This document shows, one piece after another, positions 35,452-43,796 of a DNA stretch of 64,000 nucleotides (positions are counted from its first letter, which is position 1; every line of letters begins with the position of its first letter). Under the pieces are notes generated by a model. It made no database searches. It saw only the letters and a list, made by a program, of their open reading frames with translations, and had not been told where the DNA came from. The position numbers and the translations under genes are program-made. Source of the DNA: Thermocrinis jamiesonii. GTDB taxonomy: Bacteria > Aquificota > Aquificia > Aquificales > Aquificaceae. The stretch covers positions 32,313-96,312 of the forward strand of contig NZ_JNIE01000006.1 of NCBI RefSeq assembly GCF_000702425.1, given 5' to 3'.

Positions 35452-36494
35452 GCCACTATTCTTTTTCTACGAGCCATAACGAAAGCTATTATTTCCGCTA
35501 CAGCTCTGTAGAACTTAGGCGGAATTTCTTCACCAACATCCACAGCAGTGTAAAGAGCTCTTGCTAAGGCTTCCCTTCTTACCACAGCTACACCGTTTAT
35601 TATAGCAACTTCTATTATTTTTTCCGCTACCCTTCCTTTGCCTTTGGCAACTACTACGGGTGCTTTGTCTCCTCTTCCTGGATCATAACGCAGAGCTACA
35701 GCTGTGTGCGTTGGGTTTGTTATCACCACACTTGCCTTTGGCACCTCCTGCAACATTCTACCTTTGGATAGTTGCCTCATTCTCTTCCTTATAGCACTTT
35801 TTATTATAGGATTACCCTCATGCTGTTTATACTCTTCTTTGACCTCTTCCTTACTCATTCTGATCTTTCTCTCGTAATCCCAACGCTTATATGCATAGTC
35901 CAAGAAGGCTATAAGAAGAGCAATCATACCTATAAAAATTATTAATTTAAAAGTAAAGATAAGAAAATTCTTTACGCTGAGGTACAAACTGCTTGAATAG
36001 ATTTCCGTGAGTTCGCCCAACTCTGACCTAAGGAAAAGGTAAGCAACTACGATTAGTAGAAAGACCTTTAAGCTGTTTTTCAAAAGTTCAAAAAGTGTAG
36101 TGAGAGAAAAGATTCTTTTAAAACCTTCAAAAGGATTTAGTCTTTCAAGCTTTGGTTGGATAGGTTTTAGGGTAAAAATAAAGCCAAATTGGGCTATATA
36201 GGTTAGAATAACTACTAAGATAGTTAAGACAAAAAAGGGTAATATAAGAGGGAGAAGGGAATCCCTAAATTGAGCAAATACTGTGGAAGCATCCACAAAT
36301 GGGTTGAGGGATACGTTCCAGAACAACCGCAAGATTCTTTCAAAAAGAGTGTAACCTAAAAAGAAAATGATTATAGTTCCCAATAAGATAGTGCTTGCGG
36401 TAGCTATTTCTATACTCTTGGCTACATTACCCTCTTCTCTTAACTTCTTTCTTCGATACGGCGTTGCTCTTTCCGTCTTATTCTCTTCCGGCAT
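35448..36494 (-). CDS. flhB: Flagellar export protein FlhB
   Basis: Export-gate switch protein of the flagellar type III system (348 aa). N-terminus TERATPYRRKKLREEGNVAKS, four membrane helices, a cytoplasmic linker (KMSKEEVKEEYKQHEGNP-like, about 213-229), and the autocleavage site NPTH in VVITNPTHTAVALRY (about residue 263). Everything needed looks intact. It follows fliR by three bases in the order fliP-fliQ-fliR-flhB. Length matches other FlhB. Confidence 0.95.
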   Translation of the reverse strand: MPEENKTERATPYRRKKLREEGNVAKSIEIATASTILLGTIIIFFLGYTLFERILRLFWNVSLNPFVDASTVFAQFRDSLLPLILPFFVLTILVVILTYIAQFGFIFTLKPIQPKLERLNPFEGFKRIFSLTTLFELLKNSLKVFLLIVVAYLFLRSELGELTEIYSSSLYLSVKNFLIFTFKLIIFIGMIALLIAFLDYAYKRWDYERKIRMSKEEVKEEYKQHEGNPIIKSAIRKRMRQLSKGRMLQEVPKASVVITNPTHTAVALRYDPGRGDKAPVVVAKGKGRVAEKIIEVAIINGVAVVRREALARALYTAVDVGEEIPPKFYRAVAEIIAFVMARRKRIVA

Positions 36495-36496
36495 AG

Positions 36497-37258
36497 TTAG
36501 CCTCCCACCACCCTAATAAACTCTATCATATACTCCTTTAGATGGCTGGACAAGAGGTAGGATAAGAGAGGGAAAAGAACTACAAGTAATAAAAAGCCCA
36601 AAAAGACCTGTAGTGGCAAGCCCACTATGAATACATTCACTTGAGGTATAAACCTGTTGACTACCGCAAGGACCAGATTAAGCAAAAGCATGCTTAAAAC
36701 TATAGGAATGGACAACAACACTCCTAAGTTAAAGCTTTCGTAAAACAAGATTAAAAAAGCTGCCAAATCCAAAGAGTAAAGGTCAAACCCACCTAAGGGC
36801 ACCTTTTTTAGACTGTTGGCCAAAGCTAAAAACACCATCTCTGGACCACCAATGGCAAGAAAAAGGGAAGTAAAGAGCAGCATGAAAAAGACAGACATAA
36901 CAGAGGTTTGAGGCTGTTGTGGTAAAAAAAGTGTGGCTATAGCTATACCCATGTTTGCGCTTATTACCTCCCCTGCTATCATTACTGCGTCAAAAACGAA
37001 CCTGAGGAAGAGGCCACTGAAAAATCCAAACAGAAACTCCTTCAACACAGAAAAATAAAAATGTCCTATAGTTGGAAAATCTAGAGGTTTTATATCCGCA
37101 TACATAAAAAGCGTTAGGGAAAGGGCTGTGGCTAAAAAAACTTTGAACGTATTGGGAAGGAATTCTTTGCCAAAAAAAGGGACGACTAAAAGGAAAGATA
37201 GGATCCTTACATGTAGCAAAAAAAGAGTTAAAAGGCTATTCAGATCAAAGATTATCAT
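36497..37258 (-). CDS. fliR: Flagellar export protein FliR
   Basis: Export-gate membrane protein (253 aa) with six or more hydrophobic helices, matching FliR from HVRILSFLLVVPFFG at the N-terminus to VGLPLQVFLGFLLLVVLFPLL at the C-terminus. I choose the ATG at 37258, which overlaps the fliQ stop (ATGA); a TTG three codons upstream is also in frame. It looks complete, in contrast to fliP and fliQ just upstream. Confidence 0.92.
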   Translation of the reverse strand: MIIFDLNSLLTLFLLHVRILSFLLVVPFFGKEFLPNTFKVFLATALSLTLFMYADIKPLDFPTIGHFYFSVLKEFLFGFFSGLFLRFVFDAVMIAGEVISANMGIAIATLFLPQQPQTSVMSVFFMLLFTSLFLAIGGPEMVFLALANSLKKVPLGGFDLYSLDLAAFLILFYESFNLGVLLSIPIVLSMLLLNLVLAVVNRFIPQVNVFIVGLPLQVFLGFLLLVVLFPLLSYLLSSHLKEYMIEFIRVVGG

Positions 37259-37506
37259 TTCAGCCAAACGGAGATGTTTATAATAAGCTCCTTGGTAAAA
37301 GCTAAAAGCTTATTCAACATCCATGCACCAAAAACAAAAATTGTAACGTAAGCTGCTACTAGCTTTGGAATATAACTAAGGGTCATCTTCTGTATTTGGG
37401 CAGCAGCCAGCATAAAAGCCATTTCTAACATTCTTTGTGCCATAGACAGAATAAGCTCAGGGCTAATTGGTAGCTCCTTACTAGAGAAAGTATAACAAGT
37501 TCCCAA
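37255..37506 (-). pseudogene. fliQ: fliQ with internal in-frame deletion
   Basis: The frame encodes a FliQ-like protein: [20 protein letters not shown] aligns with the N-terminal helix and AAAQIQKMTLSYIPKLVAAY with the second half, but compared with typical FliQ (E. coli, 89 aa) about 18 residues, the end of the first membrane helix and the turn, are missing between the two. No good ATG exists: the first start in frame is a TTG inside fliP, while the expected position reads ATT with GGAG ahead of it. So the copy is probably non-functional. The frame remains open and the fliR coupling is kept, so it may be a recent loss. Confidence 0.7.
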
Positions 37507-37676
37507 CCATTGGCCAGGACAAAAAGCATGAGCTTAAAGGGTAAGGATATGATCTGGGGCGGAATCATGAGAATACCTATGGATATAAGCACGGAGGATA
37601 CTACAAGGTCTATTATGAGAGGAGCTTCTTTTTCGGCAGGCTTATACTTAAAACCTCCTTCAGAGAACTTCTCCAA
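37425..37676 (-). pseudogene. fliP: fliP, truncated to its C-terminal part
   Basis: Only the last ~50 residues of FliP are recognisable: [20 protein letters not shown], then [20 protein letters not shown], ending near LVRSY. A full FliP is about 250 aa with an N-terminal signal sequence and a large loop; here only about 250 bp separate the conserved part from the bcp start, so the front three quarters are gone. The frame also runs 15 codons past the normal FliP end into fliQ. Upstream residues ([17 protein letters not shown]) do not match FliP. Flagellar export would fail unless another fliP exists. Confidence 0.75.
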
Positions 37677-37705
37677 AGGAGGTTCCCCATGATATCTATA
37701 AATCG

Positions 37706-37900
37706 TTCGGGTGAGAAATTAACCAAGCACATAGCTTTTTCTGAAGAAGCTATAGCCAATGGCATACCCATAAAGGTAAGCCAAAAGCGTTATACCTTTC
37801 CTCCACCTGGTGATGTAATTGAAAAGGATATTACAAGTCCCTGCCCTCCAAAGGGCTTTCTAACAAGAAAACTTGCCTTTTTATTAATTTCTCACCCGAA
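37706..37900. repeat. 195-bp segment bounded by 17-bp perfect inverted repeats
   Basis: TTCGGGTGAGAAATTAA at 37706-37722 is repeated in exact inverse at 37884-37900, with 161 bp between. It lies where the front of fliP should be, just before the bcp promoter. The inside holds an open plus-strand frame (37689-37922, 77 codons; starts [15 protein letters not shown], ends HPKYKKKAL) with no recognised family. No transposase or target duplication is seen. It could be a small mobile-element remnant or an invertible segment; inversion would not restore the fliP frame. The whole region 37677-37930 otherwise holds no recognisable gene. Confidence 0.6.
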
Positions 37901-37917
37901 GTATAAAAAGAAGGCAT

Positions 37918-37923
37918 TATAAT
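37918..37923 (+). promoter_or_regulatory. -10 box for bcp
   Basis: TATAAT ends seven bases before the bcp ATG, so transcription would begin at or within a base or two of the start codon. There is no ribosome-binding sequence between them. Confidence 0.55.
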
Positions 37924-37930
37924 TAATTCT

Positions 37931-38395
37931 ATGCTTAAAGAAGGAGACAAAGCTCCAGATTTTTGTTTGGAGGGCATAGACGAAGAAGGAAGAGAAATAA
38001 AGCTCTGCCTTAAAGACCTTTTAGACAGACCTCTTATCCTTTACTTCTACCCAAAGGATAACACACCCGGATGCACCCAAGAAGCCTGCGACTTTAGGGA
38101 TAACATAAGCCAAATCCTTGCCAAAGGTTATAAGGTAGTTGGAGTTAGCCCAGATTCTGTCTCTTCCCACAAAAAATTTAAGGAAAAGTACAATCTTCCT
38201 TTTCCTCTGCTGAGCGACCCAGACTGTAAGATCGCAGAGCTTTATGGCGCTTATGGGGTAAAAAAGATGTATGGAAAAGAAACGAAGGGTATAATCAGAA
38301 GCACCTTCGTCATAAATCCGGATGGAACTATTAAAAAAGCTTACTATAACGTAAAGGCAAAAGGACACGTGGAAAAACTCTTGCAAGAGATTTAA
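37931..38395 (+). CDS. bcp: Peroxiredoxin, BCP/PrxQ type
   Basis: Thiol peroxidase reducing peroxides, 154 aa. The active site is TPGCTQEACDF, with the peroxidatic cysteine C48 and a resolving cysteine C53 five residues on, the usual alpha2-type PrxQ arrangement. The conserved R in IRSTFVI is present. The fold (thioredoxin-like) begins LKEGDKAPDF. In a microaerophilic chemolithotroph it would be an oxidative-stress defence. Four bases separate it from the DUF523 gene. Confidence 0.93.
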   Translation: MLKEGDKAPDFCLEGIDEEGREIKLCLKDLLDRPLILYFYPKDNTPGCTQEACDFRDNISQILAKGYKVVGVSPDSVSSHKKFKEKYNLPFPLLSDPDCKIAELYGAYGVKKMYGKETKGIIRSTFVINPDGTIKKAYYNVKAKGHVEKLLQEI

Positions 38396-38399
38396 AACT

Positions 38400-39332
38400 A
38401 TGAAACATCCAACTCCCAAGCTTGTGGTAAGCGCGTGTTTGGCAGGAGAGTTTGTAAGATACGACGGAGGGACTGTAAAAGATACTTTTGTGGAAAAACT
38501 TCTAAGCTACTGTCAGGTTATACCAGTTTGTCCAGAAGTATCCATAGGATTGGGTGTGCCAAGAAACAAAGTTATCCTTTACTGGAGGGAAAAGGAACTA
38601 AGGCTTGTTCAACCTTCTTCTGGAAAAGACCTAACCGAAGATATGCTCAGCTTTGCAGAAAGTTTTTTAAGTGGATTGGAAGAAGTAGATGGCTTTTTGC
38701 TAAAGGGCAAATCTCCTTCTTGTGGAGTGTCCAACAGCACCATTTCTTACAAAGACCCAGAGGGAAGAATTTTCTCCCATCGCACAAAGGGACTGTTTGC
38801 AAAAAAAGTCTTAGAAAGGTTTGAAGAGCTACCCGTGGAAGATGAAAAAAGGTTAAAGGATGAGAATATAAGAAAACACTTTTTAGTTAGGATATTTTCC
38901 ATCGCAAGGCTTAGGGAGTTTATAAGCAGAGCGCAAAGTATAAGCCAGCTTATGGAGTTTCACAAAATAAACAAATACCTTCTTATGCTTCACTCTCAAA
39001 CAAAACTGAAACAGATGGGACAGCTTGTAGCATCCTCAAAGGACTTTGCTCAAACAATTAAGGAATACTCAAGGCTTTTCAAACTGGCATTTAAAAGGTC
39101 TCCTTCTAAGGGTCAGTACATAAACACCTTTACCCACATGTACGGCCATCTCTCCAGAAGGTTAAACCAAAAGGAAAAGGACCACTTTTTTACACTGCTG
39201 GAGGACTTCAAAAAAGGTTTAGTAAATGAAAAGACCATCTTTGAACTTCTAAAAAGTTGGGCTTTTAGGTTTGAAGAGGGATACCTACAAACTCAAACAA
39301 TCTTTGAACCCTATCCAAAGGAGCTAAATTAA
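38400..39332 (+). CDS. DUF523 + DUF1722 fusion protein
   Basis: A two-domain protein (310 aa). The N-terminal DUF523 domain (about residues 7-150) has the conserved cysteines C13 (SACLAG), C44 (PVCPE) and C108 (SPSCG). DUF523 members related to TudS carry a [4Fe-4S] cluster and act in sulfur removal from thiouracil. The C-terminal DUF1722 domain (about 170-290) has EFHKINKYLLMLHSQTKL and HMYGHLSRRL, as in the YbgA family. Whether this enzyme works on nucleobases is inference. Coupled to bcp. Confidence 0.85.
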   Translation: MKHPTPKLVVSACLAGEFVRYDGGTVKDTFVEKLLSYCQVIPVCPEVSIGLGVPRNKVILYWREKELRLVQPSSGKDLTEDMLSFAESFLSGLEEVDGFLLKGKSPSCGVSNSTISYKDPEGRIFSHRTKGLFAKKVLERFEELPVEDEKRLKDENIRKHFLVRIFSIARLREFISRAQSISQLMEFHKINKYLLMLHSQTKLKQMGQLVASSKDFAQTIKEYSRLFKLAFKRSPSKGQYINTFTHMYGHLSRRLNQKEKDHFFTLLEDFKKGLVNEKTIFELLKSWAFRFEEGYLQTQTIFEPYPKELN

Positions 39333-39336
39333 ATCC

Positions 39337-41028
39337 ATGGAGTTTATAAACGTTTGTATAGCCCAGCTTAACCTTAAGGTGGGAGATGTAAAGGGAAACA
39401 CCGACAAGATCCTTGAAGTTTGGAGTTCCAAAGACAAAGAAGCACACCTTGTGGTTTTTCCAGAGCTTTCTATAAGCGGTTATCCCCCTCAGGATCTTCT
39501 TTTTAACAGGGAATTTTTAAAAGAATGCCAAAGGCAGTTGGAAAGGATTGTGGAATTTTCTAAGTCTCTAAGCTCCATAGCAGTTGTAGGAATGCCCTAT
39601 TATGAGGAGGACCTTTTTAACTCCTTAGTTCTTGTGGGAAGGGGAAAGGTCTTTGGGATATACCACAAAACCTTTTTGCCAAACTACTCTGTTTTTGACG
39701 AAAAGAGGTATTTTAGGAGTGGCAACAAACCACTTATGTTATCCATAAACGGGGTAAAACTTGGTTTTTCTATATGCGAGGACGTGTGGCATCCAGATGG
39801 TTGGGAAAGATACTACGCCCTATGCGGTGCAGAAGTTCTGATAAACATAAACGCTTCTCCATACTACGCAAACAAATACAGTTTTAAAGAAAACTTTCTG
39901 AAGGCAAGGGCCCAGGACAATTTAGCTTACATAGTTTATGTAAATTTAGTGGGCGCTCAAGATGAGCTGGTTTTTGACGGAAGGAGTTTGATAATAGACC
40001 CAGAGGGGAAAGTAATATACAGGGCTAAAGCCTTTGAAGAGAGCGCAGAAACTGTTAGTTTGCCCCTTTCAAAGGTAAGAGCAAAAAGACTGATGGACCT
40101 TAGGCTAAGGGAGAGGCTAACCGAATGTCCTTCTGTTGAAAACGTTTTAGACCAAAGAAAGTTGGAGTATTTTCAAGCTGTTTTGGAACCAAACCCACAG
40201 GGAGAAGAAGAGATATACAAAGCACTCCTTTTAGGTCTTAGGGATTACTTTTATAAGAACAGTTTTAAAAAGGTGGTTCTTGGACTATCTGGTGGAATAG
40301 ACTCTGCCCTTACTGCTTGCCTTGCAGTAGATGCTCTTGGCAAGGAGAAGGTGGCGGGTGTGTTTATGCCTTCTCAATACACTTCGGAGGAAAGCAAAAG
40401 ATACGTTTTGGAGCTTTCAAAAAACTTAGGTATAGACCTTCTTACTTATCCGATAGATCACATCTTTGAATCTTACAAAGATAGCCTTGGAAGTAAAGAG
40501 CTAACGGTGGCAGAAGAAAACCTTCAGGCACGCATAAGGGCAAACATACTTTTTTACCTTTCCAACAAACATGGCTGGCTTGTGCTATCTACTTCCAACA
40601 AAAGCGAATCTGCAGTGGGATACACTACCATATACGGGGACATGGCGGGTGGGTTTGCTCCTATAAAGGACGTGTATAAAACTTTGGTTTATAAACTGGC
40701 AAAGTATAGAAACTCAATAAAGCCGGACATTCCAGAAGGACTATTTACCAGACCACCCACCGCTGAGCTAAGACCAAACCAAACAGATCAAGACACCTTA
40801 CCACCCTATGAGGTGCTTGACAAGATCTTGGAGCTTTATATAGAAGAAGGTTATACCTTTGAGGAGATCGTCAGAGAAGGCTTTGATAAAGAACTCGTAA
40901 GAAAGGTTCTTGAAATGCTGAGAAAGGCAGAATACAAGAGAAAACAGGCACCCATCGGAACTAAAATATCAAAAAGAGCCTTTGGATCGGATTGGCGCAT
41001 GCCTTTGATAAACTTTTGGAGAGAATGA
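39337..41028 (+). CDS. nadE: Glutamine-dependent NAD+ synthetase
   Basis: Amidates nicotinate adenine dinucleotide to NAD+ using glutamine. The N-terminal nitrilase-type glutaminase domain (residues 1-265) has E (VVFPELSISGYP), K (YHKTFLPNYSVFDEKRYF) and C (SICEDVWHPDGW); the C-terminal synthetase domain (about 290-560) has the PP-loop LGLSGGIDSAL and STSNKSESAVGYTTIYGD. 563 aa is normal for the two-domain form. Completes the set with nadC and nadK. It starts four bases after the DUF523 gene. Confidence 0.95.
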   Translation: MEFINVCIAQLNLKVGDVKGNTDKILEVWSSKDKEAHLVVFPELSISGYPPQDLLFNREFLKECQRQLERIVEFSKSLSSIAVVGMPYYEEDLFNSLVLVGRGKVFGIYHKTFLPNYSVFDEKRYFRSGNKPLMLSINGVKLGFSICEDVWHPDGWERYYALCGAEVLININASPYYANKYSFKENFLKARAQDNLAYIVYVNLVGAQDELVFDGRSLIIDPEGKVIYRAKAFEESAETVSLPLSKVRAKRLMDLRLRERLTECPSVENVLDQRKLEYFQAVLEPNPQGEEEIYKALLLGLRDYFYKNSFKKVVLGLSGGIDSALTACLAVDALGKEKVAGVFMPSQYTSEESKRYVLELSKNLGIDLLTYPIDHIFESYKDSLGSKELTVAEENLQARIRANILFYLSNKHGWLVLSTSNKSESAVGYTTIYGDMAGGFAPIKDVYKTLVYKLAKYRNSIKPDIPEGLFTRPPTAELRPNQTDQDTLPPYEVLDKILELYIEEGYTFEEIVREGFDKELVRKVLEMLRKAEYKRKQAPIGTKISKRAFGSDWRMPLINFWRE

Positions 41029-41030
41029 GA

Positions 41031-41058
41031 AAGTTTTTCTAAAGAATAGGAAAAACTT
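41031..41058 (+). terminator. Hairpin after nadE (weak)
   Basis: AAGTTTTTCT pairs with GGAAAAACTT (9 bp plus a G-T pair, 8-nt loop) just after the nadE stop. It lacks a run of T on the plus strand, so termination is only possible. Confidence 0.3.
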
Positions 41059-41102
41059 ACAGATTAATATACCCGACGCTGAAAGATGGTGTAATAACTT
41101 AT

Positions 41103-41660
41103 GTGGAGTGGAAGGGCGAGGAACTGACTTTCCCTGAGAATGTAAAGGAATATCAATCGCCGGGTTTTTATAGAATCCACTCGGAGGAGGAGGGTATCTT
41201 CAATGGATGGACCCACGGTATGAATTCACCTAAGGAGTTTTTGCATCCTAAAAATCTCACCTTTCTCAGAATTTCAAAGGACCTTGAGCAGGAACTTCCA
41301 GAGCTTAAAGGTGGGTTTGCCTTCTTTGGCATAAGAAACTGCGACCTTAATGCGGTCAAGGTGTTGGACAGAGTTTTTAAGGATGATGTCTTTTACAACA
41401 AGTTGAGGGAGGGCAATCTATTCATTGTGGCAAACTGTGTTAAACCTTCGGACACCTGCTTTTGCACGTCTGTAGGAGGCTCTCCTTTTAGTGCAAAAGG
41501 CTTTGACCTGGCTATAACCGAGTTGAAAGATGGCTTTTTGATTTCTGTGGGCAGTCCAAAAGGACAGGAGGTCTTAGACTGCTTGGACTTATTGGAGGCT
41601 ACCCAGGAGCAATTGGAGGAAGAAAATACGCTTATAGCCATTTTCTTACCCAACTCATAG
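41103..41660 (+). CDS. Accessory subunit of 2-oxoacid:ferredoxin oxidoreductase (PorE/ForE-like)
   Basis: A 185-aa protein that looks like the front domain of sulfhydrogenase-beta/AsrA-type proteins: RNCDLNAVKVLDRVF and ANCVKPSDTCFCTSVGGSPF, with the cysteines that line a cluster or cofactor site in that family, but the C-terminal ferredoxin domain of those relatives is absent. In Hydrogenobacter thermophilus, POR and OGOR operons have an extra small subunit gene (porE/forE) ahead of the catalytic genes, and position and content here fit that. Start GTG at 41103; TAATAA lies just upstream. Confidence 0.65.
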   Translation: MEWKGEELTFPENVKEYQSPGFYRIHSEEEGIFNGWTHGMNSPKEFLHPKNLTFLRISKDLEQELPELKGGFAFFGIRNCDLNAVKVLDRVFKDDVFYNKLREGNLFIVANCVKPSDTCFCTSVGGSPFSAKGFDLAITELKDGFLISVGSPKGQEVLDCLDLLEATQEQLEEENTLIAIFLPNS

Positions 41661-41737
41661 ATTAACTGAGTAAAATCATAATATAGATTTGCTTTTTCAA
41701 TACATTTAACTTAAATTTCTATCAAAGGAGGTGTAAG

Positions 41738-42946
41738 ATGATTCAAACATCTACAGAGAAAGTCATATACAACAGAGCAGGCCAGAGGGTGGTTTCACCC
41801 GATTATCTGCTTTTTGAAGCCCCAAGAACCAAGCATTTTATGACAGGTTCTGAGGCGGTGAAAGAAGCTGTTAAAAGGGCATCGGTAGATGCATCCGTAT
41901 CCTATCCCATCACTCCCCAATCGGAGGCAGCACACCTCATAGGTGAGCTTTGGGTTGAGGGCTATGTTGGTGTCTACTTTAGAGGAGAGTCTGAGTTTGG
42001 CGTCATGTCTGCGTTGGCAGGATGTGCAATGGCTGGAGCAAGATGCATAACCACCACCTCTGGTCCTGGAACGCTCAGGGCTATGGAGAACTTCCCCATG
42101 TGGGCTGGAACAAGGATACCTGTCCAGCTTGTTCTTATGGCAAGAGGAATAAATTCGCCCCTTTCTATACAGCCTGATAACTTAGAAGTTTCGTTTCTTT
42201 TAGATACGGGATGTATGATATGGTATGCGGAAAATGCCCAAGACCTCTTTGACATGATACTGGCAGGTTTTGTGGTTGCAGAACAGCCGGATGTTCATGT
42301 GCCTGTAGTAACTGTGGTGGATGGCTTTTTTGTGTCCCACACCAGAGAAGCCATAATGCTTCCTCCAGATGATATAGCCTTGCCACCTTACAACCCATAC
42401 AAGGCTCCCATGCCAGTGATAGACGCAGAAGTTCCACCGGGAAGGTTTTTGAGGGACCCATTTGTGATGAAGTCCAACTACATTTCTTATGCAACCCACG
42501 CCAGCTGGCAGTGGGAAGTAAGAGCCGCTATAGAAAGGTCAAGACCTTATGCTAAGCATTACCTAAGGGGGCTGATTGAAGAGTTTGGGGATCCAGAAGC
42601 GGAGATTGTCTTTGTTGCCTGTGGAACAGCTGCGGCACAGTCAAAAGAGGCAGTTAGGCTCCTCGAAGACGAAGGAATAAAGGCAAAGGTGGTAAAACTA
42701 AAGACCATAAGACCTTTCCCAATACAAGAGCTAATAGACGCAACAAAAAACGCAAAAATTATCTTTGTTCCAGAGTTCAACGTTGTAGGCTGGTTGGAGA
42801 GGGAAGTAAGAAGATACTTATACAAACAATCTGAGGCAGATATCATAGGCACTCCAAGGGTTGCTGGTGGTATGACCATGCCACCAGAGGTAATAGTAAA
42901 AGAAGTTTTAAAAACTCTTGGAAAGGAGGTTAAGTATGTCATATAA
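41738..42946 (+). CDS. 2-oxoacid:ferredoxin oxidoreductase alpha subunit
   Basis: Pyrimidine-binding half of the thiamine-diphosphate enzyme that makes (or splits) pyruvate or 2-oxoglutarate with CO2, acetyl- or succinyl-CoA and ferredoxin, in the reductive TCA cycle. Seen: GSEAVKEAVKRASVDASVSY then PITPQSEAAH, and ESEFGVMSALAGCAMAGAR, TTSGPGTLRAMENFPMW, with the transketolase-C-like end ATKNAKIIFVPEFNVVGWL. 402 aa. Preceded by a very strong ribosome site (AAAGGAGGTG). The alpha, beta, gamma order is 41738, 42936, 43793. Pyruvate versus 2-oxoglutarate cannot be told for certain. Confidence 0.9.
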   Translation: MIQTSTEKVIYNRAGQRVVSPDYLLFEAPRTKHFMTGSEAVKEAVKRASVDASVSYPITPQSEAAHLIGELWVEGYVGVYFRGESEFGVMSALAGCAMAGARCITTTSGPGTLRAMENFPMWAGTRIPVQLVLMARGINSPLSIQPDNLEVSFLLDTGCMIWYAENAQDLFDMILAGFVVAEQPDVHVPVVTVVDGFFVSHTREAIMLPPDDIALPPYNPYKAPMPVIDAEVPPGRFLRDPFVMKSNYISYATHASWQWEVRAAIERSRPYAKHYLRGLIEEFGDPEAEIVFVACGTAAAQSKEAVRLLEDEGIKAKVVKLKTIRPFPIQELIDATKNAKIIFVPEFNVVGWLEREVRRYLYKQSEADIIGTPRVAGGMTMPPEVIVKEVLKTLGKEVKYVI

Positions 42947-43796
42947 GATATACGATATTAACGAAGAGTTAAAGGAGTTTATGCCCAAGGAGATAATAGA
43001 CCTTGAAGAGAGGGCTACATGGGGCAATCCAAAAAGGGGCGTAATGGACCTGCCTTACGCAAAGGAACTCATAGAGGAGCACTCGCTGTGTGCGGGATGT
43101 CCAGAATCTATGGCCCTCAGATACATCCTGGCATCCTTGCCAAACCCAGAGGATACCATAATAGTAAATTCCACTGGATGCACTTCTTTGGTCTTTCCTC
43201 ACATAGCCCTTCATACTGTTCATTCTCTCTTCGGTAATCAAAACGCAGTAGCTTCTGGCATAAAAAGGGTGCTTGAGTGGAGGTTTCCAGACAAGGTCAA
43301 AGATGTGGTGGTCATTGCAGGGGATGGGGCTACCATAGACATAGGATTGGATTGCACCCTTCAATCCTTCTTCAGACAGGAAAAGATAACCACCATATGC
43401 TTTGACAACGAAGTGTATGCAAACACCGGAGGTCAGGAAAGCGGTTCTACAGTAAAGGGACACGTCTTTAAGATGGCACCAAAGGGCAAGCAGTGGGAAA
43501 AAGTTCCCATGTGGCAGTTAGCGATAGATTCGGGGTGTCATTATGTAGCAAGGCTAACGGTTTCCTCTCCCAAAAGGGTGGAACAGGTGATAAAGAAAGC
43601 CATATACGTAGCAAGGGAAGTGGGACCAACCTACGTGCATCTTTACACTCCATGCATACTTGAGATAGGACTAAACTCAGACGATGGATTGGAAGAGATG
43701 AGGGCAAGGGACAAAGAAAGGTTTGCCTTCTTTGAGTATGCTACACCTCAAGCGGAAGAGGTGATAAACCGTAAGAAAGAGGAGGGTTTGATATGA
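42936..43796 (+). CDS. 2-oxoacid:ferredoxin oxidoreductase beta subunit
   Basis: Thiamine-diphosphate and [4Fe-4S] binding subunit (286 aa). The TPP motif is VIAGDGATIDIGLDCTLQ through FDNEVYANTGGQ (GDG...N). Cysteines in SLCAGCPESM near the N-terminus and later ones (STGCTS, LDC) would hold the cluster. The ATG at 42936 follows AAAGGAGGT; an in-frame start six codons earlier has no such signal. It overlaps alpha by 11 bp and gamma by 4 bp, so the three are translated together. Confidence 0.92.
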   Translation: MSYKIYDINEELKEFMPKEIIDLEERATWGNPKRGVMDLPYAKELIEEHSLCAGCPESMALRYILASLPNPEDTIIVNSTGCTSLVFPHIALHTVHSLFGNQNAVASGIKRVLEWRFPDKVKDVVVIAGDGATIDIGLDCTLQSFFRQEKITTICFDNEVYANTGGQESGSTVKGHVFKMAPKGKQWEKVPMWQLAIDSGCHYVARLTVSSPKRVEQVIKKAIYVAREVGPTYVHLYTPCILEIGLNSDDGLEEMRARDKERFAFFEYATPQAEEVINRKKEEGLI

